A DNA stretch of 64,000 nucleotides from Anomaloglossus baeobatrachus (GCF_048569485.1 NW_027442046.1:124001-188000); one strand, 5' to 3'; positions 31,601 through 44,106 are shown, counted from the stretch's first letter. Notes: a model not told the origin generated them from the sequence alone. Translations and numbers: made by a program.

Positions 31601-32013
31601 GCGGACTGCCCGTCCGGTCATTCATGCACGCCCGGAACCTGTGCAAAACCCGGTACTGCCCAAGGTGCCCCTTCGTGGAGGAAACATCGCTGCACGCCTT
31701 TTGGGACTGCCGTTTCGCACAGCGCCTGTTGGTTGCCCTGGAGGATGACCTGAGGAACTCCGTCCCCAGAGGGAGCCTATCGTACCATTCCGTACTTTAT
31801 GGACTCTTCCCTGGGACTCACACCGTTGGAGCCATCCAGGAGGCTTGGCGCCTTATGAACTGCTTTAAGGACGCTATTTGGGTCGCCAGGAACCGGCTCA
31901 TCTTGAAGAGGGAGAGGATGTCTATCCAGGATTGCCGCAGGCTGATCCACAGCCTGCTCAGAGACTATTCCATCATGGACAGTCCGGACGACAGCGCCGA
32001 GGAGGAGGTTTAG
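28624..32013 (+). CDS. Type A ORF2: endonuclease and reverse transcriptase, copy 2
   Basis: 1129 residues with every endonuclease, YMDD and C-terminal zinc-motif residue seen in copy 1. It has Pro at 464, the conserved form. Copy-specific residues include Thr7, Gly306 and Ser786. No stops or frameshifts. Confidence 0.95.
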   Translation: MTANINTFSINVRSIRDKFRRQTIFAFLNTQSSDVFFLQECSLPSSRSFNHLAREWTHGPSYWSGGGDCRSAGVAVLIRGSAFTLDSVQEIVCGRLLLVDGTWAGEPVRFINVYASPVKSDRLELLQALRPQLATARTVVMAGDFNCPIEEDGRSSGTAAKLDVTSKLLIEMVTEASLVDVVGSIGHGSVNYSWCRSDGSLRSRIDFVFTSRAVGRSGHSMVPCFFSDHRAIHFQGVLGHGFPIGPGSWKLNCSLLEKGEILEELRAAYSTWRAYKAGFQSVSDWWEYVKLEFRFFFQAKSQQQAGLKRRDFRRLQRELRSLQDLLRCGWDVREELEETKRSLKRHFEEESERIVFRSKVENLEKGEKCNSFFFRKLHAGHTPMNELRDESGSMRRGKENVMKVVSDFYSELYARKTTDPEAADKFLSGITNHLDPADAAAMDVPLTVDELLSAAKSFSSGRTPGSDGLPAELYVALGDLICPDLLGLYEEMVVEGRMPPSLREGMVTILYKRKGERCDLKNWRPITLLNVDYKILAKTMATRLKTVIGRIIHPDQTCGIPGRRIADSLALMRDTVEYIKARRVHAALISLDQEKAFDRVSHEFLGKALHRLGLGNMFCLYVQLMYFDIHSSVLVNGWKTDPFPVLSGVRQGCPLSPLLFVCVIELFAEAIRRNGEIRGITAPGPERFEVKCSLYMDDVTVFCADRRSVDTLVQTCETFGRASGAKVNCGKSEAMLFGDWQPASSAPFPFSIQPDFIKVLGVWFGKEGAALKSWEERLTKITQRISLWSLRRLTCEGKALVLRNEVLPVLQYTAQAWPPLATVCRAITRTVFRFVWGSKMDRVKRSIMYKDPRKGGKGVPDIPTLLRSSFVCDCVRRTLRVKRGSAGGSMSRFFLLPLWRRLGWDKWDSSFPYNWTAPWFYGDVVRFVREHQLEGLKPDLWKPKTIHKLIRAKDEMENIPGLHHDTLETVWTNVSSAGLTNGHKDLSWMAIQGGLPVRSFMHARNLCKTRYCPRCPFVEETSLHAFWDCRFAQRLLVALEDDLRNSVPRGSLSYHSVLYGLFPGTHTVGAIQEAWRLMNCFKDAIWVARNRLILKRERMSIQDCRRLIHSLLRDYSIMDSPDDSAEEEV

Positions 32014-33879
32014 ACCTCTTCCATGCCCCCTCCCTCCTTTTCCCGTTATGTGCGTCTTTCAATAAAGCTTCGGGCCTGTGATTTCCCCACCCTATCCCCC
32101 TTTTCCCCTACCCCCATCCCCCAATCGCCGGTTCGTCGTTATTTATTGTCTAACTTTTTCTTTCAGCTTGAGTGTTATGGATAAGCATAGAAGCGTGATG
32201 TATAGTTTAGTGCGTCGTACTCTATGGCTATGTAAGAAGGATTGTATATTTCTGTGTGTACGGGGCTGCGGCACTGTACACGGTTTGTTACCTTTTTGTG
32301 AGTAGTGCATGATAATAAAGATGCTGTTAAATCAAAAATCTGTTCTTATCAGTTTAATATCTGATACGTCCCCTATCTGGGGACCATATATTAAATGGAT
32401 TTTTAGAACAGGGAGATGGAAAAAGAGCTTGCTCTGTCCACTCCACGCATTGACCTGGTATTGCAGTACCTCCAGGACCGGTGCACCCCTTCTTAACCCA
32501 GTTTCCAAAAGCAGAACTCAATTCACCTGATTCATATTAGCCCGATTTAATGAATTGGAAGAAAGCATACGTCTTCATATGCACCTCAATTTGGCCCATT
32601 CACTTTTCACACTTCCTCCTTTTGTTTTTTATCTTTCACACTTTTGACTTTCTTTATTCATCCAAATAGCAAACTCATCACCACTCAACCTGACCAACTC
32701 GGCTATGTCCCGTGCTGCAGTTCTCTGTCTTATCTAGATCATTTGCAATTGAATGGAATAGATCCCTTTTGGACAAAGTGGATTCACCTGCTGCTGCAGT
32801 GACCACAGGTGTGATAAGATCTAGAATTGGCATCTGGTGCGATCTCTCCGCTTCCACTCCAAAGAAAGTTACCTGTTTATTCCTATCATGCATTGGTTTT
32901 TGGGGTTTTCTTTGAGTAATGATGATCTCTTTAGTAGTCTGTTGGCGCCCTCTCCTGGAGGAATAGTTTGCTTGCTCTTGGACATTCTAAAAGAGAGGTC
33001 ATGATAGACATTGAGCTTCTGAGCTCAATTGGGGACAGTCATGGGTGATGAATGTTTGCAACCTGCTGCAAAGCCTCATACCGCAATATAAGGAACGTCA
33101 AATACTAAGAAAGGGCGGCCTATGAAAGAATTACTACTTTCAATAAGTACACTTAAACGGCTAATTGGGAATAGAAAAACTGTAAAAAGCCCTCTGAGAA
33201 AGCCCCCCTCTAACCTTTGATAGTAAGCTTTTCTGTAGTCTGCCTGTTGATGTATTTTCCGTTTGAACTGTGCACAACATGAAGAGACGGAACACTGGCG
33301 GCTTGTCACAATGCCCCCGCTGACATCACAATAGCGCTGCTGCCTAGAAAACAAGCTGCGCAGCAGAAGTTGTTCTTTGGGTGGGAGGGTGGGCTAGTGT
33401 AAGGAGGGGGCAAGCTCTTTTTTTCCCGGGTGGTAGGGGGATGACAGGAGAAGGGATGCGGGTGGTGAGAAGGGTACAGAGGGCAGGGTTTGGGGGCTGG
33501 GAAGGAAAGGGAAAAGATTAGGGTTTGGGGATGATGAAAGGGCTTTCTACGGGTAAGGATGGCAAAGGGTGGCAGTGACGGAAAGTCAGGCAACCTGTCC
33601 TGTCCGTCTTTTTGTATCGTGAATTGGAAAGACTGCAAGGGGGAGGGGAGTTGCTTGCGCCCTAAAGGAGGAGTTATTCAGATTCATTGCAGTGGGGGGC
33701 GGCGGCTGCAAAACGCACCATTCTTCTTGTTTTTGCTCTGCAAAGCAGCCTTTTCAAGGGTTGGCTTGGGTGACAAAATGTCTTCTGTAGGCGTGGGTTT
33801 GTCTCCCTCTCGCTCTCTCTCCCTAAGATGTGTCCGGCATAGGCCAGGGTGCCACTCGAGGCCCAAACCAATTCTGGTT

Positions 33880-34266
33880 ATCGCTTCTCGGCCTTTTGGC
33901 TAAGATCAAGTGTAGTCCCTTCATTGGGTTTGCCTTGGTCTTGGCTGGGAGGGGCCCGGGCTTGCACAACCGCCGGTCTCGGGGATTGTTGCGCCTTTTG
34001 GTGCTTACGTCCCCTTATGGCTGGTGGTTCCTGGGCTCGGGAGGCGATCACCTGCGGCACTGCGCTTTTGTGTGGTGGCCGATGACCGTTTTCTGAAATT
34101 TGCGGATGAAATCTCATCTGTTCTTATCAGTTTAATATCTGATACGTCCCCTATCTGGGGACCATATATTAAATGGATTTTTAGAACAGGGAGATGGAAA
34201 AAGAGCTTGCTCTGTCCACTCCACGCATTGACCTGGTATTGCAGTACCTCCAGGACCGGTGCACCC
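33880..34266 (+). pseudogene. U2 snRNA split by type C insert
   Basis: U2 1-37 at 33880-33916 and 38-188 at 34116-34266. Confidence 0.95.
33917..34115 (+). mobile_element. Type C insert
   Basis: Same 199-bp sequence as at 9000 with a few substitutions (starts CCCTTCATTGGG rather than CTCTTCATTGGG). It shares the CCC start with the adjacent copy at 35695, so one of these two units probably arose by duplication of the other. Confidence 0.6.
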
Positions 34267-35657
34267 CTTCTTAACCCAGTTTCCAAAAGCAGAACTCAAT
34301 TCACCTGATTCATATTAGCCCGATTTAATGAATTGGAAGAAAGCATACGTCTTCATATGCACCTCAATTTGGCCCATTCACTTTTCACACTTCCTCCTTT
34401 TGTTTTTTATCTTTCACACTTTTGACTTTCTTTATTCATCCAAATAGCAAACTCATCACCACTCAACCTGACCAACTCGGCTATGTCCCGTGCTGCAGTT
34501 CTCTGTCTTATCTAGATCATTTGCAATTGAATGGAATAGATCCCTTTTGGACAAAGTGGATTCACCTGCTGCTGCAGTGACCACAGGTGTGATAAGATCT
34601 AGAATTGGCATCTGGTGCGATCTCTCCGCTTCCACTCCAAAGAAAGTTACCTGTTTATTCCTATCATGCATTGGTTTTTGGGGTTTTCTTTGAGTAATGA
34701 TGATCTCTTTAGTAGTCTGTTGGCGCCCTCTCCTGGAGGAATAGTTTGCTTGCTCTTGGACATTCTAAAAGAGAGGTCATGATAGACATTGAGCTTCTGA
34801 GCTCAATTGGGGACAGTCATGGGTGATGAATGTTTGCAACCTGCTGCAAAGCCTCATACCGCAATATAAGGAACGTCAAATACTAAGAAAGGGCGGCCTA
34901 TGAAAGAATTACTACTTTCAATAAGTACACTTAAACGGCTAATTGGGAATAGAAAAACTGTAAAAAGCCCTCTGAGAAAGCCCCCCTCTAACCTTTGATA
35001 GTAAGCTTTTCTGTAGTCTGCCTGTTGATGTATTTTCCGTTTGAACTGTGCACAACATGAAGAGACGGAACACTGGCGGCTTGTCACAATGCCCCCGCTG
35101 ACATCACAATAGCGCTGCTGCCTAGAAAACAAGCTGCGCAGCAGAAGTTGTTCTTTGGGTGGGAGGGTGGGCTAGTGTAAGGAGGGGGCAAGCTCTTTTT
35201 TTCCCGGGTGGTAGGGGGATGACAGGAGAAGGGATGCGGGTGGTGAGAAGGGTACAGAGGGCAGGGTTTGGGGGCTGGGAAGGAAAGGGAAAAGATTAGG
35301 GTTTGGGGATGATGAAAGGGCTTTCTACGGGTAAGGATGGCAAAGGGTGGCAGTGACGGAAAGTCAGGCAACCTGTCCTGTCCGTCTTTTTGTATCGTGA
35401 ATTGGAAAGACTGCAAGGGGGAGGGGAGTTGCTTGCGCCCTAAAGGAGGAGTTATTCAGATTCATTGCAGTGGGGGGCGGCGGCTGCAAAACGCACCATT
35501 CTTCTTGTTTTTGCTCTGCAAAGCAGCCTTTTCAAGGGTTGGCTTGGGTGACAAAATGTCTTCTGTAGGCGTGGGTTTGTCTCCCTCTCGCTCTCTCTCC
35601 CTAAGATGTGTCCGGCATAGGCCAGGGTGCCACTCGAGGCCCAAACCAATTCTGGTT

Positions 35658-36044
35658 ATCGCTTCTCGGCCTTTTGGCTAAGATCAAGTGTAGTCCCTTC
35701 ATTGGGTTTGCCTTGGTCTTGGCTGGGAGGGGCCCGGGCTTGCACAACCGCCGGCCTCGGGGATTGTTGCGCCTTTTGGTGCTTACGTCCCCTTATGGCT
35801 GGTGGTTCCTGGGCTCGGGAGGCGATCACCTGCTGCACTGCGCTTTTGTGTGGTGGCCGATGACCGTTTTCTGAAATTTGCGGATGTAATCTCATCTGTT
35901 CTTATCAGTTTAATATCTGATACGTCCCCTATCTGGGGACCATATATTAAATGGATTTTTAGAACAGGGAGATGGAAAAAGAGCTTGCTCTGTCCACTCC
36001 ACGCATTGACCTGGTATTGCAGTACCTCCAGGACCGGTGCACCC
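35658..36044 (+). pseudogene. U2 snRNA split by type C insert
   Basis: U2 1-37 at 35658-35694 and 38-188 at 35894-36044. Confidence 0.95.
35695..35893 (+). mobile_element. Type C insert
   Basis: 199 bp; differs from the neighbour at 33917 by a few bases near its 3' end (CACCTGCTGCACTG, GATGTAATCTC). Confidence 0.6.
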
Positions 36045-37435
36045 CTTCTTAACCCAGTTTCCAAAAGCAGAACTCAATTCACCTGATTCATATTAGCCCG
36101 ATTTAATGAATTGGAAGAAAGCATACGTCTTCATATGCACCTCAATTTGGCCCATTCACTTTTCACACTTCCTCCTTTTGTTTTTTATCTTTCACACTTT
36201 TGACTTTCTTTATTCATCCAAATAGCAAACTCATCACCACTCAACCTGACCAACTCGGCTATGTCCCGTGCTGCAGTTCTCTGTCTTATCTAGATCATTT
36301 GCAATTGAATGGAATAGATCCCTTTTGGACAAAGTGGATTCACCTGCTGCTGCAGTGACCACAGGTGTGATAAGATCTAGAATTGGCATCTGGTGCGATC
36401 TCTCCGCTTCCACTCCAAAGAAAGTTACCTGTTTATTCCTATCATGCATTGGTTTTTGGGGTTTTCTTTGAGTAATGATGATCTCTTTAGTAGTCTGTTG
36501 GCGCCCTCTCCTGGAGGAATAGTTTGCTTGCTCTTGGACATTCTAAAAGAGAGGTCATGATAGACATTGAGCTTCTGAGCTCAATTGGGGACAGTCATGG
36601 GTGATGAATGTTTGCAACCTGCTGCAAAGCCTCATACCGCAATATAAGGAACGTCAAATACTAAGAAAGGGCGGCCTATGAAAGAATTACTACTTTCAAT
36701 AAGTACACTTAAACGGCTAATTGGGAATAGAAAAACTGTAAAAAGCCCTCTGAGAAAGCCCCCCTCTAACCTTTGATAGTAAGCTTTTCTGTAGTCTGCC
36801 TGTTGATGTATTTTCCGTTTGAACTGTGCACAACATGAAGAGACGGAACACTGGCGGCTTGTCACAATGCCCCCGCTGACATCACAATAGCGCTGCTGCC
36901 TAGAAAACAAGCTGCGCAGCAGAAGTTATTCTTTGGGTGGGAGGGTGGGCTAGTGTAAGGAGGGGGCAAGCTCTTTTTTTCCCGGGTGGTAGGGGGATGA
37001 CAGGAGAAGGGATGCGGGTGGTGAGAAGGGTACAGAGGGCAGGGTTTGGGGGCTGGGAAGGAAAGGGAAAAGATTAGGGTTTGGGGATGATGAAAGGGCT
37101 TTCTACGGGTAAGGATGGCAAAGGGTGGCAGTGACGGAAAGTCAGGCAACCTGTCCTGTCCGTCTTTTTGTATCGTGAATTGGAAAGACTGCAAGGGGGA
37201 GGGGAGTTGCTTGCGCCCTAAAGGAGGAGTTATTCAGATTCATTGCAGTGGGGGGCGGCGGCTGCAAAACGCACCATTCTTCTTGTTTTTGCTCTGCAAA
37301 GCAGCCTTTTCAAGGGTTGGCTTGGGTGACAAAATGTCTTCTGTAGGCGTGGGTTTGTCTCCCTCTCGCTCTCTCTCCCTAAGATGTGTCCGGCATAGGC
37401 CAGGGTGCCACTCGAGGCCCAAACCAATTCTGGTT

Positions 37436-38427
37436 ATCGCTTCTCGGCCTTTTGGCTAAGATCATGTGTAGTGTTGTTCGAAGAGGTGGTTTAAGCTCCA
37501 GGCCACCTTAGTACAATGATACACTGCACACTGGAAGGTTGCGCTTGCTAGTACTCTGGGTGGATAGTATATTCATCTAGAGGAAAACATGGCCCTACCA
37601 GGATCAAGGCTATTAGACTGAGTAAGGGTGGGGGGCTATAGTACAACGTGCCCCAGGACTGACGACCCTGGAGTGAGTCTGAGCTTGCTGGCTTGGGACC
37701 CCGGCAAGCCTTGGGCTCTGTAGCACACCGTACCTTGCCTTTTCATACTTTTTGAGCATATTACCCTATCCCGGCCTTCTGGCTAGGAAGGGAAATTTTT
37801 ATAATCCCGGTCGGAGGTCTGGTCAGCTTTGGGCTGAGAAACTAACACCCGGTTGGAGGTCCGGGTCAGCTTCGGCTGAGAAACCAACACCCGGTTGGAG
37901 GTCTGGGTCAGCTTCGGCTGAGAAACCAACACCCGGTTGGAGGTCCGGTTAGCCTTGGGCTGAGAAACCAACACCGGTTGACGGTCCGGGCAGTTTCGGC
38001 TGCGAAACCAATAACTAGTAGCTCTCTACTCCACTTGGGTAAGATGCCTGGGTGGACGCTGGGAGCAACGACAAGGCTCAACCAGGCTTCGGCTTGGGGG
38101 AGCACCGAAGATCCCTGACCCTTGCTGTGGCCTTCTGGCTCGGAGGGACGGGGTTGATTTTTGGGGACCCTCTCCTCACGGTGGGGTCCACACGAATCCT
38201 AGCCTTTGCACTGTTTTTGGTGTGACTTCGGTCATGCATTTTTTGTGGTGCTTTGGAAAGCTTCATTAAATCAAAAATCTGTTCTTATCAGTTTAATATC
38301 TGATACGTCCCCTATCTGGGGACCATATATTAAATGGATTTTTAGAACAGGGAGATGGAAAAAGAGCTTGCTCTGTCCACTCCACGCATTGACCTGGTAT
38401 TGCAGTACCTCCAGGACCGGTGCACCC
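37436..38427 (+). pseudogene. U2 snRNA split by type B element
   Basis: U2 1-37 at 37436-37472 with A to T at nucleotide 30 (37465), and U2 38-188 at 38277-38427. Confidence 0.95.
37473..38276 (+). mobile_element. Type B element, subfamily III
   Basis: 804 bp, five 42-bp units. This subfamily starts GTTGTTCGAAGAGG directly after U2 nucleotide 37, with GTT where subfamily I has ATC. It has the loss-of-repeat form of the body and ends with the same TTCG hairpin and tail. Confidence 0.85.
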
Positions 38428-39818
38428 CTTCTTAACCCAGTTTCCAAAAGCAGAACTCAATTCACCTGATTCATATTAGCCCGATTTAATGAATTGGAAG
38501 AAAGCATACGTCTTCATATGCACCTCAATTTGGCCCATTCACTTTTCACACTTCCTCCTTTTGTTTTTTATCTTTCACACTTTTGACTTTCTTTATTCAT
38601 CCAAATAGCAAACTCATCACCACTCAACCTGACCAACTCGGCTATGTCCCGTGCTGCAGTTCTCTGTCTTATCTAGATCATTTGCAATTGAATGGAATAG
38701 ATCCCTTTTGGACAAAGTGGATTCACCTGCTGCTGCAGTGACCACAGGTGTGATAAGATCTAGAATTGGCATCTGGTGCGATCTCTCCGCTTCCACTCCA
38801 AAGAAAGTTACCTGTTTATTCCTATCATGCATTGGTTTTTGGGGTTTTCTTTGAGTAATGATGATCTCTTTAGTAGTCTGTTGGCGCCCTCTCCTGGAGG
38901 AATAGTTTGCTTGCTCTTGGACATTCTAAAAGAGAGGTCATGATAGACATTGAGCTTCTGAGCTCAATTGGGGACAGTCATGGGTGATGAATGTTTGCAA
39001 CCTGCTGCAAAGCCTCATACCGCAATATAAGGAACGTCAAATACTAAGAAAGGGCGGCCTATGAAAGAATTACTACTTTCAATAAGTACACTTAAACGGC
39101 TAATTGGGAATAGAAAAACTGTAAAAAGCCCTCTGAGAAAGCCCCCCTCTAACCTTTGATAGTAAGCTTTTCTGTAGTCTGCCTGTTGATGTATTTTCCG
39201 TTTGAACTGTGCACAACATGAAGAGACGGAACACTGGCGGCTTGTCACAATGCCCCCGCTGACATCACAATAGCGCTGCTGCCTAGAAAACAAGCTGCGC
39301 AGCAGAAGTTGTTCTTTGGGTGGGAGGGTGGGCTAGTGTAAGGAGGGGGCAAGCTCTTTTTTTCCCGGGTGGTAGGGGGATGACAGGAGAAGGGATGCGG
39401 GTGGTGAGAAGGGTACAGAGGGCAGGGTTTGGGGGCTGGGAAGGAAAGGGAAAAGATTAGGGTTTGGGGATGATGAAAGGGCTTTCTACGGGTAAGGATG
39501 GCAAAGGGTGGCAGTGACGGAAAGTCAGGCAACCTGTCCTGTCCGTCTTTTTGTATCGTGAATTGGAAAGACTGCAAGGGGGAGGGGAGTTGCTTGCGCC
39601 CTAAAGGAGGAGTTATTCAGATTCATTGCAGTGGGGGGCGGCGGCTGCAAAACGCACCATTCTTCTTGTTTTTGCTCTGCAAAGCAGCCTTTTCAAGGGT
39701 TGGCTTGGGTGACAAAATGTCTTCTGTAGGCGTGGGTTTGTCTCCCTCTCGCTCTCTCTCCCTAAGATGTGTCCGGCATAGGCCAGGGTGCCACTCGAGG
39801 CCCAAACCAATTCTGGTT

Positions 39819-40849
39819 ATCGCTTCTCGGCCTTTTGGCTAAGATCAAGTGTAGTATCTTTCGAAAAGGTGGTTTAAGGCTCCGGCCACCTTAGTACAAT
39901 GATGCAATGCACACTGGAAGGTTGCACTTGTTAGTACTTTGGGAGGATAGTATATCCATCTAGAGGAAACCATGGCCCTACCAGGATCGAGGCTATTAGA
40001 CTGAGTAAGTGTGAGGGTTATGGTTCAATGTGCCCCAGGAATGGACACCCTGGAGGGAGTCTGAACTTGCTAGGTTGGGACCCTGGTAAGCCTCAGACTC
40101 TGTCGCACGCCGCGCCTTGCCTATTCATACTTTCCAAGCATATTGCCCTATCCCGGCCTTCTGGCTAAGAAGGGAAATTTTTATAATCCCGGTCGGAGGT
40201 CCGGTCAGCTTTGGGCTGAGAAACCAACACCCGGTTGGAGGTCCGGGTCAGCTTTGGCTGAGAAACCAACACCCGGTTGGAGGTCCGGTTAGCCTTGGGC
40301 TGAGAAACCAACACCCGGTTGGAGGTCCGGTCAGCCTTGGGCTGAGAAACCAACACCCGGTTGGAGGTCCGGTCAGCCTTGGGCTGAGAAACCAACACCG
40401 GTTGACGGTCCGGGCAGTCTCGGCTGCGAAACCAACGACTAGTAGCTCCCTACTCCACTTGGGTAAGATGCCTCGGTGGACGCTGGGAGCAACAACAAGG
40501 CTCAACCAGGCTTTGGCTTGGGGGAGCACCGAAGATCCCTGACCCTCGCTGTGGCCTTCTGGCTCGGAGGGACGGGGTTGATTTTTGGGGATCCTCTTCT
40601 CACGGAGGGGTCCACACGAATCCTAGCCTTTGCACTGTTTTTGGTGTGACTTCGGTCATGCATTTTTGCGGTGCTTTGGAAAGCTTCATTAAATCAAAAT
40701 CTGTTCTTATCAGTTTAATATCTGATACGTCCCCTATCTGGGGACCATATATTAAATGGATTTTTAGAACAGGGAGATGGAAAAAGAGCTTGCTCTGTCC
40801 ACTCCACGCATTGACCTGGTATTGCAGTACCTCCAGGACCGGTGCACCC
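39819..40849 (+). pseudogene. U2 snRNA split by type B element
   Basis: U2 1-40 at 39819-39858 and 38-188 at 40699-40849. Confidence 0.95.
39859..40698 (+). mobile_element. Type B element, subfamily I
   Basis: 840 bp. Begins TTTCGAAAAGG (first base changed from the usual G) and has a TTTG instead of TTCG loop in the middle hairpin. Confidence 0.85.
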
Positions 40850-42526
40850 CTTCTTAACCCAGTTTCCAAAAGCAGAACTCAATTCACCTGATTCATATTA
40901 GCCCGATTTAATGAATTGGAAGAAAGCATACGTCTTCATATGCACCTCAATTTGGCCCATTCACTTTTCACACTTCCTCCTTTTGTTTTTTATCTTTCAC
41001 ACTTTTGACTTTCTTTATTCATCCAAATAGCAAACTCATCACCACTCAACCTGACCAACTCGGCTATGTCCCGTGCTGCAGTTCTCTGTCTTATCTAGAT
41101 CATTTGCAATTGAATGGAATAGATCCCTTTTGGACAAAGTGGATTCACCTGCTGCTGCAGTGACCACAGGTGTGATAAGATCTAGAATTGGCATCTGGTG
41201 CGATCTCTCCGCTTCCACTCCAAAGAAAGTTACCTGTTTATTCCTATCATGCATTGGTTTTTGGGGTTTTCTTTGAGTAATGATGATCTCTTTAGTAGTC
41301 TGTTGGCGCCCTCTCCTGGAGGAATAGTTTGCTTGCTCTTGGACATTCTAAAAGAGAGGTCATGATAGACATTGAGCTTCTGAGCTCAATTGGGGACAGT
41401 CATGGGTGATGAATGTTTGCAACCTGCTGCAAAGCCTCATACCGCAATATAAGGAACGTCAAATACTAAGAAAGGGCGGCCTATGAAAGAATTACTACTT
41501 TCAATAAGTACACTTAAACGGCTAATTGGGAATAGAAAAACTGTAAAAAGCCCTCTGAGAAAGCCCCCCTCTAACCTTTGATAGTAAGCTTTTCTGTAGT
41601 CTGCCTGTTGATGTATTTTCCGTTTGAACTGTGCACAACATGAAGAGACGGAACACTGGCGGCTTGTCACAATGCCCCCGCTGACATCACAATAGCGCTG
41701 CTGCCTAGAAAACAAGCTGCGCAGCAGAAGTTGTTCTTTGGGTGGGAGGGTGGGCTAGTGTAAGGAGGGGGCAAGCTCTTTTTTTCCCGGGTGGTAGGGG
41801 GATGACAGGAGAAGGGATGCGGGTGGTGAGAAGGGTACAGAGGGCAGGGTTTGGGGGCTGGGAAGGAAAGGGAAAAGATTAGGGTTTGGGGATGATGAAA
41901 GGGCTTTCTACGGGTAAGGATGGCAAAGGGTGGCAGTGACGGAAAGTCAGGCAACCTGTCCTGTCCGTCTTTTTGTATCGTGAATTGGAAAGACTGCAAG
42001 GGGGAGGGGAGTTGCTTGCGCCCTAAAGGAGGAGTTATTCAGATTCATTGCAGTGGGCGGCGGCTGCAAAACGCACCATTCTTCTTGTTTTTGCTCTGCA
42101 AAGCAGCCTTTTCAAGGGTTGGCTTGGGTGACAAAATGTCTTGTGTAGGCGTGGGTTTGTCTCCCTCTCGCTCTCTCTCCCTAAGATGTGTCCGGCATAG
42201 GCCAGGGTGCCACTCGAGGCCCAAACCAATTCTGGTTATCGCTTCTCGGCCTTTTGGCTAAGATCAAGTGTAGTATCTGTTCTTATCAGAACAAACTGAG
42301 CTAGCTACACTTGACGAGATACGATCAGGGAGACGAGCTCCAAAGCCCAGCCGAGACCGGAAGAGGGAGATCGGACGGAAGAAGAGCTTGGCAGAAAGAA
42401 GCAAGAAGACGAAGGCTCGGAAAAGACTTGGGGAGACCAGAGGAACTTCGAGGAGGAACACAGCGGGAGAAGACACCCGGAGAAGAATCCAAGATCCAGC
42501 TCCGGGAACTCAAGCAGGAACCAGCC

Positions 42527-44071
42527 ATGGCAAGCAAGCCAGAGAAGGCAGCCAAGAAGGCTCAGGACCCAGGGACCTCCAGGAAGGCTCATCCAGAGGC
42601 TTCTTCGGCCCAAGAGGCCCCTACCTCCGACGCCAGCCAGCCGGAGGGAGCCCGGACGCCGCCTGAAAAGGCTCCAACCCTGGAGCCTTGGATGCGGCAG
42701 ACGGTCGCCCTGAAGCTAAAGGCGGTGGATGGTAGGTTGCCGGACATGTCCAGCGACGTGTTCTGCAAGAAGATGATTCTGGATCAGGGCTTCTCCAGGG
42801 CGGAAACCCTGAGTGTCCAGACCTTCATGACTGGCATTTTTCTGGTAACCTTTGCCACGGTGAATGCCTGCAGGAGATACTGGGAGGCGATGAACGCAGC
42901 GATGCCGGACTCCCCTTTTCATTCCTTTTTAGGATCCTGTCCTATACAGAGGGATGAGAAGAGGATCACGGTCTCCATGCGGAACCCGCACACCCCAGGA
43001 AGAGACATCTCCACGTTCCTGGGACGTCTCTGCACAGTGGTGAGGGAGCCATCCCACATCCTTAACGGCAACGGATTCTGGACGGGTAAGTGGTCAGTAA
43101 CCGTTCGACTCTACAGGGAACCAGCATCCGAGGATGGTCTCCAGCACCTGCCCCCGACATTCTCTCTGGGAAACTCCTTTGGTCTCATCTACTACCCGGA
43201 CATGCCACACAACTGCAGGAAATGTGGCGGGAAAGGGCATTCGATGAAGACCTGCAAGGAGGACGCCTGCAGGGTTTGCCGGGTGACAGGACACAGCTCC
43301 AAGGACTGCCCAAAGAAGAAGACTTGCAACCTATGTGGACAGGCGGACCACCTTTACAAGGACTGCCCACAGCGGGAGAAATCCTGGGCAAGGGTTGCCG
43401 CGGCGACCCAGTATCGGATAGTCACAGCTTCGTCGACCAAGGCAGCTACGACCAAGGCCACAGAGGCCAAGGACAAGGCGGCCAAGAACCCGGCGACCGT
43501 GGCTCCAGCCGATGCCCCAGCAGCCACGGAGTCCAGGGAAAAGAAGGGTAAGAAAACTGTTGCCCCCTCCCTGGTCCCCCCCCCTGTCACCCCTGTCCAA
43601 ACCCCTCCCCCCCCGGCCAACCCTACTGAGGATTCCACTACCTCCACCTCATTTCCCTACTCCTCAGTTGGTCTCCTCACCCCCCCCCCAAAGCCCACTC
43701 TCCCTCCCCAGACCATGAGAGCAGAGGGCCTCAGCACTCTTGCACTTTTCACCGAGGAGGATTTTCCAGCTCTTGTCTCCCCAGGTACAGGCCAAAGGAA
43801 AAGGAAGGTGGAAGATAGTCCTGTCGCAGAACCTTCCAAGCTGTTCATTGTGGACCCCAATCCACCCCAGGAAGAGGAGGATGGCCTCCTCCCAGAACCG
43901 GACGTGTTGGAGCAGATGGTGGAGTCCCTTGTGGCCGAAGAAGAAATGGAGGAGTCGGAAGCCACTGAGGCACCATCCCTGCTTGATCAGCTAGCAGAAG
44001 AGGGTCTGCTGGAGATACCCTTACCAGCAGGTGCCAAAGAGGAAGAACCGCCCGACCGGAGTGGTAACTAA
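42527..44071 (+). CDS. Type A ORF1 protein, copy 3
   Basis: 514 residues from ATG in GCCATGG context, full domain set as in copy 2 including the three CCHC knuckles. It has nine C's at the run that breaks copy 1, so the frame is intact through the acidic C-terminus. Confidence 0.92.
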   Translation: MASKPEKAAKKAQDPGTSRKAHPEASSAQEAPTSDASQPEGARTPPEKAPTLEPWMRQTVALKLKAVDGRLPDMSSDVFCKKMILDQGFSRAETLSVQTFMTGIFLVTFATVNACRRYWEAMNAAMPDSPFHSFLGSCPIQRDEKRITVSMRNPHTPGRDISTFLGRLCTVVREPSHILNGNGFWTGKWSVTVRLYREPASEDGLQHLPPTFSLGNSFGLIYYPDMPHNCRKCGGKGHSMKTCKEDACRVCRVTGHSSKDCPKKKTCNLCGQADHLYKDCPQREKSWARVAAATQYRIVTASSTKAATTKATEAKDKAAKNPATVAPADAPAATESREKKGKKTVAPSLVPPPVTPVQTPPPPANPTEDSTTSTSFPYSSVGLLTPPPKPTLPPQTMRAEGLSTLALFTEEDFPALVSPGTGQRKRKVEDSPVAEPSKLFIVDPNPPQEEEDGLLPEPDVLEQMVESLVAEEEMEESEATEAPSLLDQLAEEGLLEIPLPAGAKEEEPPDRSGN

Positions 44072-44106
44072 GGCACACCGCCTGCTCTAACTTTCTCTTT
44101 CCTCCA

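Larger units (their letters stand above)
26810..32337 (+). mobile_element. Type A U2-specific LINE, copy 2 (both ORFs open)
   Basis: Copy of 5528 bp with the 15-bp duplication at 26795-26809 and 32338-32352. Both ORFs are open and all catalytic residues are present, so this copy looks coding-competent. It differs from copy 1 at only a handful of residues, which implies recent insertion. Confidence 0.95.
26758..32488 (+). pseudogene. U2 snRNA split by type A LINE, copy 2
   Basis: U2 1-52 at 26758-26809 and 38-188 at 32338-32488. Confidence 0.95.
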
